In this document: positions 33,901 to 45,774 of the stretch, in pieces
How the letters are laid out: each line of letters begins with the position of its first letter
How positions within the stretch are numbered: position 1 is the stretch's first letter
NCBI RefSeq assembly: GCF_921293095.1
Contig: NC_060253.1
Span: forward strand, 71,523,992-71,587,991
Direction: 5' to 3'
From: Ischnura elegans
Taxonomy: Eukaryota; Arthropoda; Insecta; Odonata; Coenagrionidae
Length of the DNA: 64,000 bases
The notes under the pieces: model-generated
Seen by the model: only the letters and a program-made list of their open reading frames with translations
Database searches by the model: none
What the model was told of the DNA's origin: nothing
Position numbers and translations under genes: made by a program

Positions 33901-36479
33901 CCCCTAACTACAACTAAGATAACATGAACTGGACGCACAGCATCCTTGCGCAATCATACTTCCGGGCCGAATACCGGATCGATCGGGCCGATCCGGAACC
34001 ACCGGTTCCACAGCTGATTTCACGAATCAAATACAATTCCCGCTCAAAAATGTCAACCTTTATCTAATCCACGAAAAAACAAACAGCAACTAATCTAAAT
34101 AACGAGATGTGTAGCTACTACCATGGACCATCTGAATTTCGTGTCCCTTCTAAATAGATTTTGATAGTTATGAAGACTAGGTTTGGGTCATTTAGCAGAA
34201 TGGCTAGAAAAAAAGACCCACTACTGAATCATAGGAAACAGAATGCGGCACGTAGGTTGTGAGTTTCACCACACCACGCGAACAGCTGTTAGTTTCTGTA
34301 TGCAAAAATGTTTTTATACCCGCGGCGAAAGCAGTGGAATGTGACCGCCAGCTCTGTCTGATAGCGGACAATAACATCTTTGAAAGCATAGTCGACGGCA
34401 GAAGAAACATTTTTCCTCCAAACAGATTAGCAAAAGAGACTTTGCATACTTCGCCAAGTTGCTAATATCTCTTGATAGTTGCGAAGTCCACCTTCAAGAT
34501 GAGCATAAAATATCATTTTATTTTTCCCAAACAGAATTATTTCAGGGCAAATATTTTTATATATAATTATCACATTTTGGCATAAATATTCAATTCTGCT
34601 TAAAACCCGCTCGGATTTTTCTATCTTCTGACACACAATATTTCAATACCATTTCGATAATTATTAAAGCAACAAAAATACACATGATACAACTCTCTCT
34701 TTGAATTATTTCCAATCAGAACGCTTTATTTTATAAATCAAATGTGCGAACAAAGCCTCCCATCCATAAGACAAAATATAATTTTTGTATGGCCATGTCA
34801 TACTTACATACTTTTACATGGCCAAAATGCCGGTCATGAAAAAGTATGTAAGTATAACTATGTACTAAAATAAGTACTACTATAAGTATTTACTAAAATG
34901 AAATGTGGACCTAGCAGTAAAGGCATGAATTCGAAAAATAATTCAAATCGGCTCTCATTGACCTGATGCACTATGAGCATATCTATCCCGTATACCATCA
35001 GTGTATGGATAGGAAAGAGCAATTTTGGCTTCCGCGTACACGGCCAAAATTTAAACAGAATTTTTATCATGCGAAAAAATCACAGAGAAAAATCATTCGC
35101 CTTGACCGGGACGCGGATGACTCCTTAAAAATGTCACCGTGTCTAGTCCCGGTACTTAAATAGAATTTAAGTTATTCCCACCCCTTTCTTACTCCTTCTC
35201 CAAACCCTTGAAAAACAGTGAGGATCGCTAATTTACTGATTTCATTCATAGCATTTTTTTACATGTTTGATTATTTTGATTCCAATTCAAGCTACGTCTC
35301 ACAATGACGATAAATTAGCAAGGCTAAAAAATAGTATTTTAAGAATTTCATACAACAGATTCTGCTAGAAATAAAAGGTCAGAAGTCACGTGGTTTGTAT
35401 GTCGGCCTCAGATTTCTCCTGCGGCACGGTTTGAGGATAAAATTTATCAACATGTACAAACATGAGCGTTGGACTCAGCTATGCCGCGGCACAGCTTCAT
35501 GTTTGTATTTGCTCTAAGATTGTACCGCGTTAAACGCTTGAATTCGTTGGGTCTGCGACACAAATCGTGAATGAATGAGTAGCCCAGAAAAACTTATAGT
35601 TTTTCAATACGCAAAATTCAAGGGAAGAATTATGAAATGGAAAGTAGTACCTAAGTATACATTGATTTCGAAGGTCATTCGACCAGGAGGGCTAACGTTC
35701 CTGATGCTGGATCAACAGGTCAAGGGACCCTGTTATGTTTTACCCTGCATCTCCTGTGATGGCTTGAGTTTTGGAAGAAATCACGGAATGGGGATTCGAA
35801 GTGTTACGCGCGATGTATCACCCAGGGAAAGGATAGGTTTGGAAGGTTAGGGAAGGGAAAATCTCGCGTCTTCATTAAGAGGCCACAGGCCACCCGCTCA
35901 ATCGGTCTGATTTGATGGCGGATTAAACCGCAAAAACGTTCATCATCATAAATCAGCAAATCTAAGATATGTTTGACGAAGATCTCAATTCCGCTCTCCA
36001 ATCCGCTATAGAGCGTTCCACATTTAGTTGACAGTATGGGCTTTTATGGAGAATCGTTTCCCATGTTAATCTCCATAAGGCCGGGAGCGCGCTGTTGTCA
36101 ATTGCAGCACGAAAACTAATGTTGCGCTATGCACTGATTAAAAATTTCATTCTAATGTAAAAATAGATGCTACATTCATTAGTGCCAAAAGTTTTTCGAT
36201 TAAAATTATAACAAAAGCTGTAAAAAACATTTCCGTAAATTTCCGTTGGAAATGTGTATTTTTTTACTTTATCTTCTTCTCGCAATTATTGCCAGACCGT
36301 TCTCTCTATTGAATTGAATCTCCTGTGCAAAATTCTGCATACTATTTTCTCTTTTAAGGTCTTCACCAATTTTACAATGATTGAGTTAAAATTTTGTTAT
36401 TCCGACTCATTACCCTTTAGGACAATAAAATTTTGATTTTTGCAAGACAAAAAGTAATCGCTTACTAACTTAAGTTTAT
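33901..36479. other. No gene recognised (2.6 kb)
   Basis: AT-rich. A small inverted repeat, CATACTTACATACTTTT with its complement, lies at 34798-34857, and another, TACAAACATGA with TTCATGTTTGTA, at about 35455-35514. No coding sequence recognised. Confidence 0.4.
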
Positions 36480-37060
36480 AGGCTTTTCATAGCGACGTAT
36501 TTATTTTCTTTTATATCCTTTATAACCTTTCCCATGTAACTCATTTGGGGCCGTTCCTTGACCTCCATTCCCTCCACCAGTTCTTCTACGATTGTTTTCA
36601 ATCAAGCCATCATGCTCAACTATGTGGCCAACTAAGTCGTCCCATCTTCTCACTAAGGATTTTAGAAGACTTCTCTCTTTTCCTACTCTTATTAGCAATT
36701 CCTCATTACTTACTGAGTCGATTCATTTTATCTTCATAGTTCTTCGTTAGTACCACGATACGAATGCTTCCACTCTTGACTTCTCTGCTGCTGTCAACGT
36801 CTAAGATTCGCTCCTATAGAGAAACATTTTCCATATTGAGGCATCTGATGAATTGATTCCTTAGTTCTATGCTTGTATTCTCAGCTGTAAGAAGATTCTG
36901 CTTATTGTGGAGAGGCATCTTCACCTGAGCTATTCTACTGACGATTTCTTTCTTGCTTCATCCATCGTTAGTTAATCGGCTTCCTAGCTAACAAAACATT
37001 CATATCTTCAAGTTGCTAAAACTTTGTGCTATCACATTGAAATTTAGGACATAGAGAAAA
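36480..37060 (-). pseudogene. RTE-type LINE reverse transcriptase tail, decayed
   Basis: Minus-strand frames give, in order: SRLTNDG, KEIVSRIAQVKMPLHNKQNL, ELRNQFIRCLNMENVSL, then RVGKERSLLKSLVRRWDDLV and GHIVEHDGLI. These correspond to the RTE stretch YLGSRITEDG, KEIASRIGQAKxAFxxKKNL, RVGEKRSLLKT, GHILRHDGL. Frame changes and stops separate the pieces. It extends further 5' than the copies at 3.1 and 26.0 kb. Confidence 0.8.
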
Positions 37061-37099
37061 GTGCGTTTTCAGCATTGATCTGTTGCAGAAAAGTCTCTC

Positions 37100-37172
37100 G
37101 GGTTTTCCTCCGGTTGATGTTTTCCATGTCTCCCGACGTTTCGAGCAGCGACTTGCTGTTCATCCTAAGATC
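37100..37172 (-). repeat. Hammerhead-like motif with perfect 7-bp stem
   Basis: The minus strand reads CTTAGGATGAACAGCAAGTC, then GCTGCTCGAAACGTCGGGAG. GAACAGC pairs with GCTGCTC (one G-U-like or mismatch position), followed by GAAACG. The first box is CTTAGGATGA rather than CTGATGA. The flank CTCTCGGGTTTTCCTCC is shared with the foldback at 22661. Confidence 0.5.
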
Positions 37173-38024
37173 ATACAGTATTGATCTGTTCCGCGAATTA
37201 GAAAGTTTTACCTTTCCATTATTTTTTCTTCGATGTGATTCATTTATATTAGAGATTCAGGCAAATATTAAACAGGTTATACTCTACTTACCTCGAAAAT
37301 TGTAAGAAGCCGGTAATTATTTAATTAAATTTAAGCCAGTAATTCGTAACAAAAAAGCTACCAACGAAACGGAATTTAGCCCTGAAAATTTTGTTCCAGA
37401 GATATTTCTCCAAAACCTGAATACACTGCAATACTCTAAGAGGGAAACAAAAATGGGATGGAAAATATGAATGCCAATTAAATTAACGGGAGAAAATTGT
37501 GAGACTACGACCGCGATTGTTTTCCTATGAAAGAGTACGGATGTAAACTTCTAGGGATGATAGCCGCCACTGTGTTTCAACAGATGACGCGCCGCGACGT
37601 TATGACGGCTAGCACGCGACCAAGACACTGATAACGATGTCGGAGCTAGCCATAGAAACACCGGCTCTTCAAATACTCAACCGGCTTTCATCCAGAGAGA
37701 ACGTAGCACAAGAATTTTAAAATATTCATTCGCGTTAATACCGCCATTTTCTGACTCTTGAAGCACAGAAAACTTAACTCTTAATCTTCGAACTGCGCCT
37801 TAATTGTCCATGATCATCACATCATAAGAGTGAAAATAACTAACGGGCATCAAAGAATAATTATGCTCAATCAATCTTATGTGGTGGAACTCCAATCGCC
37901 CTGCGAAGCATCAGCATTCTGGAGTAGAACTAGCCCCATTAATTAAAAATCGGAAAATTTGGAAAATATGCAAATGATAGTATTTTTATTTTTGGCTCTC
38001 CGAACGAAATACTCACACTCACTC
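37173..38024. other. No gene recognised
   Basis: AT-rich; nothing identified. Confidence 0.4.
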
Positions 38025-38262
38025 CCATGGCCGTTTATACCCTAAATGGTATTTAGCCTCAACAACTGTCAGCCTTCAACTCTTTCTAACTTCTGCATTC
38101 GTCTCGCTGACTCCCATCTTCCCCTTATCAATCAGCACCTCATCCTACCATCTTTATCTCGGTCTTCCTGGAGGTCGTCTTCCATCAGGGTTTTCTGCCC
38201 AGACTTGTTTTACTAGAGCTCTTGCTCTCTTCGTAGTATGTGCCCTGCCCATCCCAATCTGA
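38025..38262 (-). pseudogene. LINE reverse transcriptase tail, second family
   Basis: The minus strand gives RLGWAGHILRREQEL, VWAENPDGRRPPGRPRDK, and near the end LRLNTI with GINGHGSE (expected EAKYHLGYKRPWE). The LGWAGHxxRR, then PDGRRPPGRP signature marks the C-terminus of a related but distinct insect LINE family from the RVGEKRSLLKT type nearby. Interrupted by frame changes. Confidence 0.65.
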
Positions 38263-38398
38263 AAATACTAAATTAATTAACAGCACCCAAGGAATACATA
38301 TTTAAGCGTGGACGAATTTCCCATGAAATGTTCTAATTTAACCCTCTGCTCGGAGATCAGTCATCAATTAGCCGAATATGCTATTTTTGGCTTCACCT

Positions 38399-38954
38399 CA
38401 GTGGCGTAGCTGGGGGGGGGGTCCGGATCCCCTCTAAATATAAACGCAATGATTTCATTCATAGAAGAAAACAATTTTTTTTTTTCAAAACTTTCCTCCT
38501 GGTTTAGCAGGGTGTTATGAGGAGCGATTCTCATATCATAATATAGTGAAAGATAATTCTAAAGTCGTTTTGTTGGTGTAGATATTTATGAAGCATTTAA
38601 TTTGACTCAAAAGTCAATTATATGCAATATGGCATGGCCCTCGTCTCAATATTTCTTCCTAGATTATGAAATATGGGCAAATAAGATCTGGAAAAATCTT
38701 CTTTTGATGACGGAGTATTTGACCAACAATTATGCTATCATATTGAAAATTTCACGATATGCGATATATGTAGTGAAATTCAGACTTTTTCTACCTCGAA
38801 TTTTTTAACATTGAAAAAAGAAAAACAAGCTATAATGCAAATTTAAAATTTTGGTTTGGACCCACAATGTAAGGTCAAAAGGTCAAAATTGTAGAATTTT
38901 GCTTACACTCAACAAATCCCCCCCCACCGAACGAAATTGCTGGCTACGCTACTG
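38399..38954. mobile_element. hAT-like non-autonomous element, 556 bp
   Basis: Begins CAGTGGCGTAGC followed by a G-run, ends with a C-run and GGCTACGCTACTG. It is flanked by a perfect 8-bp target duplication CTTCACCT (38391-38398 and 38955-38962). The 8-bp duplication and CAGTGGCGTAGC ends indicate the hAT superfamily. The interior 38513-38917 is also present, inverted and without the hAT ends, at 39715-40113, so this element carries a segment of another repeat. No transposase. Confidence 0.85.
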
Positions 38955-39714
38955 CTTCACCTCGTCACCCCACTAGATTGCATTCAGCATAACTATATTT
39001 GGTCGGAATGAAAAACTTCATTTACCCTATTATTAGCCCATTATTTCTCATGGGAAAAGAACCCTAAAGTATTCTCTTCCATCGTTTTCTCACGTCCCCA
39101 CACTTACTCATAATCCTTTCCTTCAATTCCCAACTTATTTGAGGGCATTCGAGTCGGATTAAATAAATGACTCATGCACGAAGCCGGTTGCGAGAGGATT
39201 GCAAGAGTGAAAAGACAAGAGTTTCATACAAACAGATGAATCAACATCATATCCCGTGAGCCACTACTAATGAGTGCAGAAGAGAGCGCGTTGACCTTAT
39301 CTTCGGAAATGTTTGTAGTTATGAAATTTCGCGCGGATTTCATGTCGAAAGAAAAGAATAACGACCAAAATTACCACCTTATCTTCGTAACTCAATAATT
39401 TCCAAAGATTATCCCTGATAAAACTAAAATTAGGAGCAATTGACATGTATACATTCGCGTTAAAGCATAAAATTATGTCACATCCGAAGAAAATTTATTA
39501 GACCAAATGTAAAAGATGTACATTTAATAAAATAATTAAAAGGCAAAACTTTCAAAGTAGCGATACAGGTCAATTTTGAAAACGGTGTACTCTATATATA
39601 CAGACTGTCCCACAGGTCGTGTGTTTTTTTTACCTCCGATTTTGGTAACTTTGCATCGAGCAATATTCATGAAAATTGGCATACTCATGGGGATAGTTCC
39701 TAAGATTTGTTGAG

Positions 39715-40113
39715 TGTAAGCAAAATTCTACAATTTTGACTTTTTGACCTCATAATGTGGGTCCAAATCAAAATTTTTAATTTGCCTTTTGTTAATGCTT
39801 TTTTTTCGATGTTAGAAAATTAGAGATAGACTAAGTCTGAATTTCATTATGTATATTTATATCGTGAAATTTTCAATATGATAGCATAATTGTTTGTCAA
39901 ATACTCCGTCATCAAAAGAAGATTTTTCCAGGTCTCAATTAAAAAAAAAGGCCCATATTTAAAAATCTAGGTAGGAATATTGAGGCGAGGGCCATGCCAT
40001 ATTGCATACAATTGACTTTTGATTCAAATTGAATGCTTCATAAATATCTACGCCAAAAAAACGACTTTAGAACTATCGTTCAGTATATTTTATAATGACC
40101 GCTCTTCATAACA
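39715..40113 (-). repeat. Inverted copy of the hAT element's cargo
   Basis: Reverse complement of 38513-38917 over nearly 400 bp with scattered differences and small indels. The hAT termini are absent. The flank at 39600-39714 (GACTGTCCCACAGGTCGTGT, CTCCGATTTTGGTAACTTTG) runs smoothly into it, suggesting this locus shows the parent repeat from which the cargo came. With 38513-38917 it forms a long inverted repeat with a spacer of about 800 bp. Confidence 0.85.
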
Positions 40114-41000
40114 TGTACCTGATGCATACACAGATTTAACAAAAACTATAGTGAGCCTGTGACTTCAACTTATCATTTAAATATAATTTTAGCTGATAAA
40201 TGATCCATAACATAAGAAAGGGAAATAGGATGCCTTACTTCATATATTTTTCCCGGGGAAATTCCTAAAACATGAGTCTTATTATATTTAACATGCATTT
40301 TCTTTCATTAATAGGATTTTGGTCTGACGTTTACAATGAAATTTCAAACTTATTTTCCACGAAAGGTTTTTCCCAGAGGTTGATATTTAAGGCCTACAAT
40401 GTAGACCTAAGGCCCTACATGCATTTAATTTGGAAGATATTCACATATTTCCGGATCTAATAGAACACTGTTTCCAGATTTATCTCTCTTCTCAGGATAT
40501 CATGAATTGAGTTAGGCGAAATAGCATCGTATATTGTTGTGCTAATATTTCTTCAAGGCTAGAAATATACCAATAAATAATTAATTCAATACGTATATTA
40601 TTATGAGGTATATGCTTTCACAAATTTTTAAGGGGCGAAATTAGATATTTACAAAAAAAACATGTTCTTTGACAGAAGAGATAGACAACATCACGCTCAC
40701 GTCTGAACTACAGAAGCGGGCGCGAATATTTGCTGTGATTTCCCCACTCATTCGAAGTGAGTCATTTTTATTGTTTTCCGTGATTATATCTCGGGGAAGA
40801 CGCTATTTCGAAATTAAAATACGCTGCGAAGAGAAAATAAACATCGTGTTTCACTGAGTGAGGAAAAAAGTGATCTTCGTGAAAATATCAAACCATTCCC
40901 TTCTTTTAATGAAATTTTCTCTGGGTAGAAATGCTCCTACACTTTCACGCTCTTCTATTCGTACAACACTGACGTTTTGTGAAAAATACTGAGCTTTACA
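40114..41000. other. No gene recognised
   Basis: AT-rich; short frames only. Confidence 0.4.
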
Positions 41001-41180
41001 TGACATTAATGGCGAATTCAGAGAGGGGGTAGGGGGTGCTATATACCCTTAAATATCCAATTTACACTAGATAAAAATGTAATTTTGTTCGGACCCCCCC
41101 TACTGCTGGCAAGTTACCCCCCACCCCAGACCCTCCGCCAAGCACTCCCCTTGTCCATATCCTTGATACTGTGCTGTATG
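41001..41180. repeat. Possible hAT-like fragment
   Basis: GGCGAATTCAGAGAGGGGGT, then AGGGGGTGCTA. After about 50 bases comes TTGTTCGGACCCCCCCCTAC and further C-runs. The G-run/C-run pair resembles the hAT-like elements, but matching termini are not found. Confidence 0.25.
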
Positions 41181-41526
41181 TCATATAAACAGAAAATCAG
41201 GAAAAAACCACATTTTTCTGAAAGCTCTCACTGCGTTGCTATCTTATCAATGCGCAGCAAAAATACACTTTAAAAAGTACATAAATTTTATTGTGCAAAA
41301 ATATTATGTTACATCATAATATAATAATCATGTTGAAAATAATTTACAATCACATCATTCATCATTTTCCAAGTAATAGTAATAAAAATTATTCAGCTGG
41401 AGTCAAAATATGACATTAATGGAAATCTTTACCCCGAATAGACCCCATAACCTTGTCCATCAGATGAGATGTTGAGGCAAGGTTCACCCGTAGCGCTTTC
41501 TTCTAAAGAGGAAGGGTACAGATATC

Positions 41527-41613
41527 CCGACGCCGGGTTTCCCTCTACCCTTCCTTCCGTGCGCTTCCCTACGGCGAAAATGACCTAAGCTATCTTTCCC
41601 CTCCTCCAAGTAC
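41527..41613 (+). mobile_element. 3' fragment of the tRNA-derived SINE
   Basis: CCGACGCCGGGTTTCCCTCT, then ACCCTTCCTTCCGTGCGC and CTCCTCCAAGTACCA. The first part matches 10459-10470 of the SINE at 10.25 kb and the last part matches its CTCCAAATACCA-type end. Confidence 0.65.
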
Positions 41614-41639
41614 CAATCTACGAATACCTAAAGTTGCAT

Positions 41640-43186
41640 TTTTCAGGTTAATCATGGTCATTGTCACAGGCTATAAGTGTTTGACCGCCATTTTAATGCT
41701 ACCTAGAATTACTGTGGATTTATTTGCACCATCTGAATCAATAGAAAATTGTTAATTCACTATTTTCCCAAGAAAGAGGAAAGTTCTGACACGTGAGTGG
41801 TTAATTGCAGTTAGCCAACCTCCCCCCTCGAAAAGCATCGTAGAGACATCGTTAAGGCATGGGAAATATGAATGCTTGTTTTTCTTCTTTATGACGAAAA
41901 TCATAGAAATGCAAGTACATTGCTCAGATAACCGAGAATCTTAACGATGGCTCCATTTCCTTGCACCCTTTTAAAGATTGCGTTTTCGTCATGCTTTCCT
42001 TTATTTTTCTAATGAATTATATCTTCTTACAGTTTAAAACCGAATCCTAGTTATTTGAAAATGATTCTCGGCTGTGACAAAGATCATTCATTGTTTCTTT
42101 TGCATACGTTTTTTTGACAACCTGTTTGAATATTCTTGCTGATCGAGTTCAATGAACTCAGTTAAGGTAAGATTTATCCGGGCTCGTGAACATACTTTCT
42201 TGTTTTTCTACCGTGTGACCTCCGTCGAGAGAGCGAAAAGTATTTCGTGGCTCCTTCCGGTTTCGAATCTGAGAAAACAAAGGGTTGTGGGAGAGAAAAA
42301 TTAAGGCCCAGCCGGATGGCATAACACTTGGGATGAGTGCTTTTGTTTTCCCGTGCTCGGCGGCATCCTCATAATGAGTTGCTCAAGACATAAATGGCAG
42401 AATGAGTATGTGGTGTAACCGATCAGCCACGCGAGCCCTAGGTAAGATTGAAGGGGAATTTTCTCCCGACAGCCGATGAAAACTACTCACAATTGATGCA
42501 AATTAACGTAAACTGACAGCTCTTTCTATTGGTTGGCAAAGACAGCAACTGCGACCATGTCAGTTTTCAGAAGATTGAATGAGTTTGACCTCTGATAGCC
42601 ATTTCACCTATGACACCATTAAGTAATTTTTTTAATACTAGATTTGTTGTTTTTTTCAATTCCTAAATACCGATTGTATCCTAATTGAACAAGGAATGGA
42701 ATATACTGAACTGGAACATACTGTTCGGAACGTAAAATATTTGTCACGGAATGATCTTTGTCACAGCCGAGGATAATTTTCTAAGAATTAGGTTTCGATT
42801 ATAACTGAAAGAAAATATTTAAAAATAACATCGATGAAAACGCTACTTTTAAAAGGACGTAAGAAATGTAGCTGTTGTAAAGTTTCTAGGGCATCTGAGC
42901 ACTCTTCTTTATTATCCATGATTTTCGTCGTAAACAATCAACACAGGCATTCATATTGCCCATTTCTTATCCTTTTCTCCAGTATGACAAAGGCTTTTCG
43001 TGCGCCGAGATTGGCAAATTATAATACACAACTTACGCGTTAGTATTTTCCTCATTCTCGTGAAAAAAGAAAAGTAATAGCTTTCTATTGATTCAAACGG
43101 AGAAAATACACAGCAGTTCCAGATAGGATTAAAATGGTGACCAAACACTAATAGTTTGTGACTGTGACAACAATTTACCTGAAAAG
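41640..43186. repeat. Long inverted repeat, arms about 440 bp
   Basis: Left arm 41640-42089 and right arm 42749-43186 are inverse and colinear: GAATGATCTTTGTCACAGCC at the inner ends, CTGAGCA, CTATGATTTTCGTC/CCATGATTTTCGTC, AAGCATTCATAT, TTTCTATTGATTCA and CCTGAAAA at the outer end. Divergence is substantial and there are indels. The 659-base spacer has no recognised gene. Part of the arm is present a third time at 44225-44380. A transcript across it would fold into a long imperfect hairpin. Confidence 0.8.
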
Positions 43187-43460
43187 ACAATGCTATTTTT
43201 ACTTTGGGGATTCCGAGTTCTGTTGAGAGAATACAATCGTTCGCAAATGTCCATTACCCAGAATTAGCCAACACGTAATATAAGAATTCCATAAACCTAG
43301 CGTTATCACACCAAGAGACACAGTTTATGAAGCACACTAACGTCATCCCAGGGACAATTTGAAAGTGATTCTGAAGAAATCTTTACCGGATGATTGGCTT
43401 AACCTATTCGTCACATTTAGCTGCTATAAATCTTCCAGTGAAAAATCTTAGTTATTACCT
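43045..43460 (+). repeat. Duplicated segment, copy A (empty of MITEs)
   Basis: Colinear, same orientation, with 44239-44833 plus 45180-45270. Shared words include TTTCTATTGATTCAAA, ATTCCGAGTTCTGTTGAGA, AATTAGCCAA, ACACAGTTTATGAAGCA and ACCGGATGATTG. It lacks the two insertions carried by copy B. Confidence 0.85.
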
Positions 43461-44224
43461 TAAGGCAGCGATAACTTTCATTCCACATCCTTTGACAGGG
43501 AATCAAAGTCTTCCCACTTTCTATCTTCCTCAGTAAAATATGCGACGGAATTTTCCAGCTCGATGGAATGATCACGTTTTTGGTCGTTTGATGCAAGGTC
43601 GCATCCCCATGGGATGACATGGAATTTGTGAAAGTGTCGACAAAATCCATTCCTCCTTTGTGAGACCCTAAATGTATTCAAGGCGTGAGCTGCGTTGGGG
43701 AAACGTTAGGCGTGGAAACTACTATGACTTTGAAAACGAAAACGATGACTACGGCGGCCGATGGTCGAAAAACAAATCAATTAATACCCATGCCTAAGAA
43801 ATTGGCAATCGCTAATAAGTCGTTCCAATGGTTGCAACTGTAATTTTAGAAGTTTAACTTTGAATTTTTATTAAAATGCTAACTATTTTACTTTTTTAAC
43901 GCCTTTATCGAAACGAATGCTTTTACCTTTTCAAAAAGACAAAAAATCTCAATCCTGGTAATGATAAAAAAAATTGTCGTTTGGTACTTTTTCCTGGCAG
44001 ATATTTAACAATATCGTTGAAAAAACTCATACAGTGATGTAAAAAAAGAAAGTAAATAAAAATACAAGCGAAATAATTTAGCGGGGAAGCAGGGTATTTC
44101 TCATTGAGTAGCGGTAATGCCTTAATGATGCAGCCGAAAGTTAATAAATTCGGCGAGAAAAGATGTATTTACCATTTTTGTAGATTTAATGTCAAGGGCC
44201 AAATCAAGATAAAAAGATAAACCA
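43461..44224. other. No gene recognised
   Basis: Overlapping minus-strand frames of 77 and 67 codons at 43417-43681 are not recognised. The rest is AT-rich. Confidence 0.35.
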
Positions 44225-44441
44225 CTCGCGTGTCAGAACTTTCCTCATTCTTGGGAAATTAGAGATTAAACATCTTTCTATTGATTCAAATGGTGCAAAT
44301 AAATACACAGTTATAGATAGTATAAAAAACTTTTAGTTTGTGAAAATTACCACGATTTACAATGTTTTTTTATGGGTATTCCGAGTTCTGTTGAGAATTA
44401 GAATCGTCCACAATTGGTTATTACCCATAATTAGCCAAGAA

Positions 44442-44689
44442 CAGTGGCGTAGCCAGGAATTTCGTTCAGGGGGGTTAAACCAGGGGAGGAAATTTTTTGA
44501 AAACAGGGTACTAAATAATGGGTTTTAAACTAATTTTAACACTTTTCATAATCGGAAAAACTTAATTTGTTAAAGAAATATTTTCTAACTCATTATTTTT
44601 CAATATATTGTTTTCTTTTATGAAGGAAAACAATTGTGTTTTTATATTTCGGGGGCGGGTCCGACTCCCCCCTCCTGGCTAAGCCATTG
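44442..44689. mobile_element. hAT-like MITE, 248 bp
   Basis: Starts CAGTGGCGTAGCCAGG and ends CCTGGCTAAGCCATTG (inverted, two mismatches). The target duplication is GCCAAGAA/GCCAAGAC (44434-44441 and 44690-44697). The paralogous copy at 43260-43275 shows the uninterrupted site (TTAGCCAACACG), confirming both boundaries. G-run near the left end and C-run near the right end, as in the other two members. Confidence 0.9.
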
Positions 44690-44836
44690 GCCAAGACCGT
44701 CAAGACGTAATTTAATAATTCCATGAACCTTTTGTTATCGCACCACTCACACCAAGATACACAGTTTATGAAGCATTGCCTTATCCCAGAGACATTAATT
44801 GAAAATTATTCTGAATAAATGGGTACCGAATGTATA

Positions 44837-45097
44837 TGAGGGGGTGAGATTCCAATGGGCACAAGTGATATTTTTTTAAACAGAGTTAGGTACAGAAATT
44901 AATAAAAGAAATGGACAAAAATTGGTTGCCAAGAGATACGGGTGAGGGATGAGATATACTCTGTTCTCAACTGACATCGAGTGGAAAATCAAATGCACTG
45001 CTGAAGTAGATCTCGTTTGTTTTCTTCACCTAATTTTTGTACCTAACTCTGTTTAGAAAACAAAATCACTTATGCCCCTTGGCCTTTGACCCCCTCA
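44837..45097. mobile_element. MITE with inverted ends of about 65 bp
   Basis: Both ends read TGAGGGGGT, then ATAAGTGAT-like and AAACAGAGTTAGGTACA(A/G)AAATTA inwards. TA flanks both sides (44835-44836, 45098-45099), consistent with a Tc1/mariner-type target. No coding capacity. Confidence 0.8.
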
Positions 45098-45270
45098 TAT
45101 CATGTGTTCAGCCTGTGCTTGGTTGAACCACATATATAATGCGCGAAGTGATTTATTTCGCATTTAAGATAAGTGCTTACCGGATGATTGACTTAACCTA
45201 TTCATTGCATTTAGCTGGTATATACCTTCCTACGTAAAAGACCAAATCTCAATAATTACCCCTAAGTGTT

Positions 45271-45774
45271 TTCAGCTTTTTCCTCAAATGGTCTGAGGTA
45301 TGGACACTTCAACGAGGCCTACAGATTCCGATAGGCCCCAAAAATTCAACATCGCCCGACTACTATGTTTCCCTATGCATATCACGCGCAATTTGTCATT
45401 TCTAGCGTCGTGATTGTAAACAATGCCGCTGGCCTTTTGTCCCCCTCTCTGTGACCTCGTTTCCTACGCCCCATAGAATGCCTCGCTCCTGTACACGCTG
45501 TCTCCCCCCTCCATTCCTCTCGTCATGAACGCTTATGTAACTAACTCTATTACCGCCGGCTCGCTGAACTGGTCACCCATTCAACTGGCAGGTCCGCGAC
45601 TGCTTTGTTCGCTGGTTAAACAGTCGCCATTGGAATTGATTCTGCACCACTAGATCGGTTGTGATCCATTGGTGTGTGGAAGAAAAGGGGACCCCTGGGG
45701 TTGCCGTTGAGGAACGGCAATCACCAGTCACCGAGACCTTATATTTATCACTACGTCCATAAAATACTAGGTCC
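45271..45774. other. No gene recognised
   Basis: Somewhat GC-richer than average near 45400-45700, without a recognisable gene. Confidence 0.35.

Larger units (their letters stand above)
44239..45270 (+). repeat. Duplicated segment, copy B (with two insertions)
   Basis: Copy of 43045-43460 interrupted by the hAT-like element 44442-44689 and, after ACCGAATG, by about 345 bp including the MITE at 44837-45097. It resumes at TACCGGATGATTGACTTAAC near 45180. The interruptions postdate the duplication. Confidence 0.8.
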
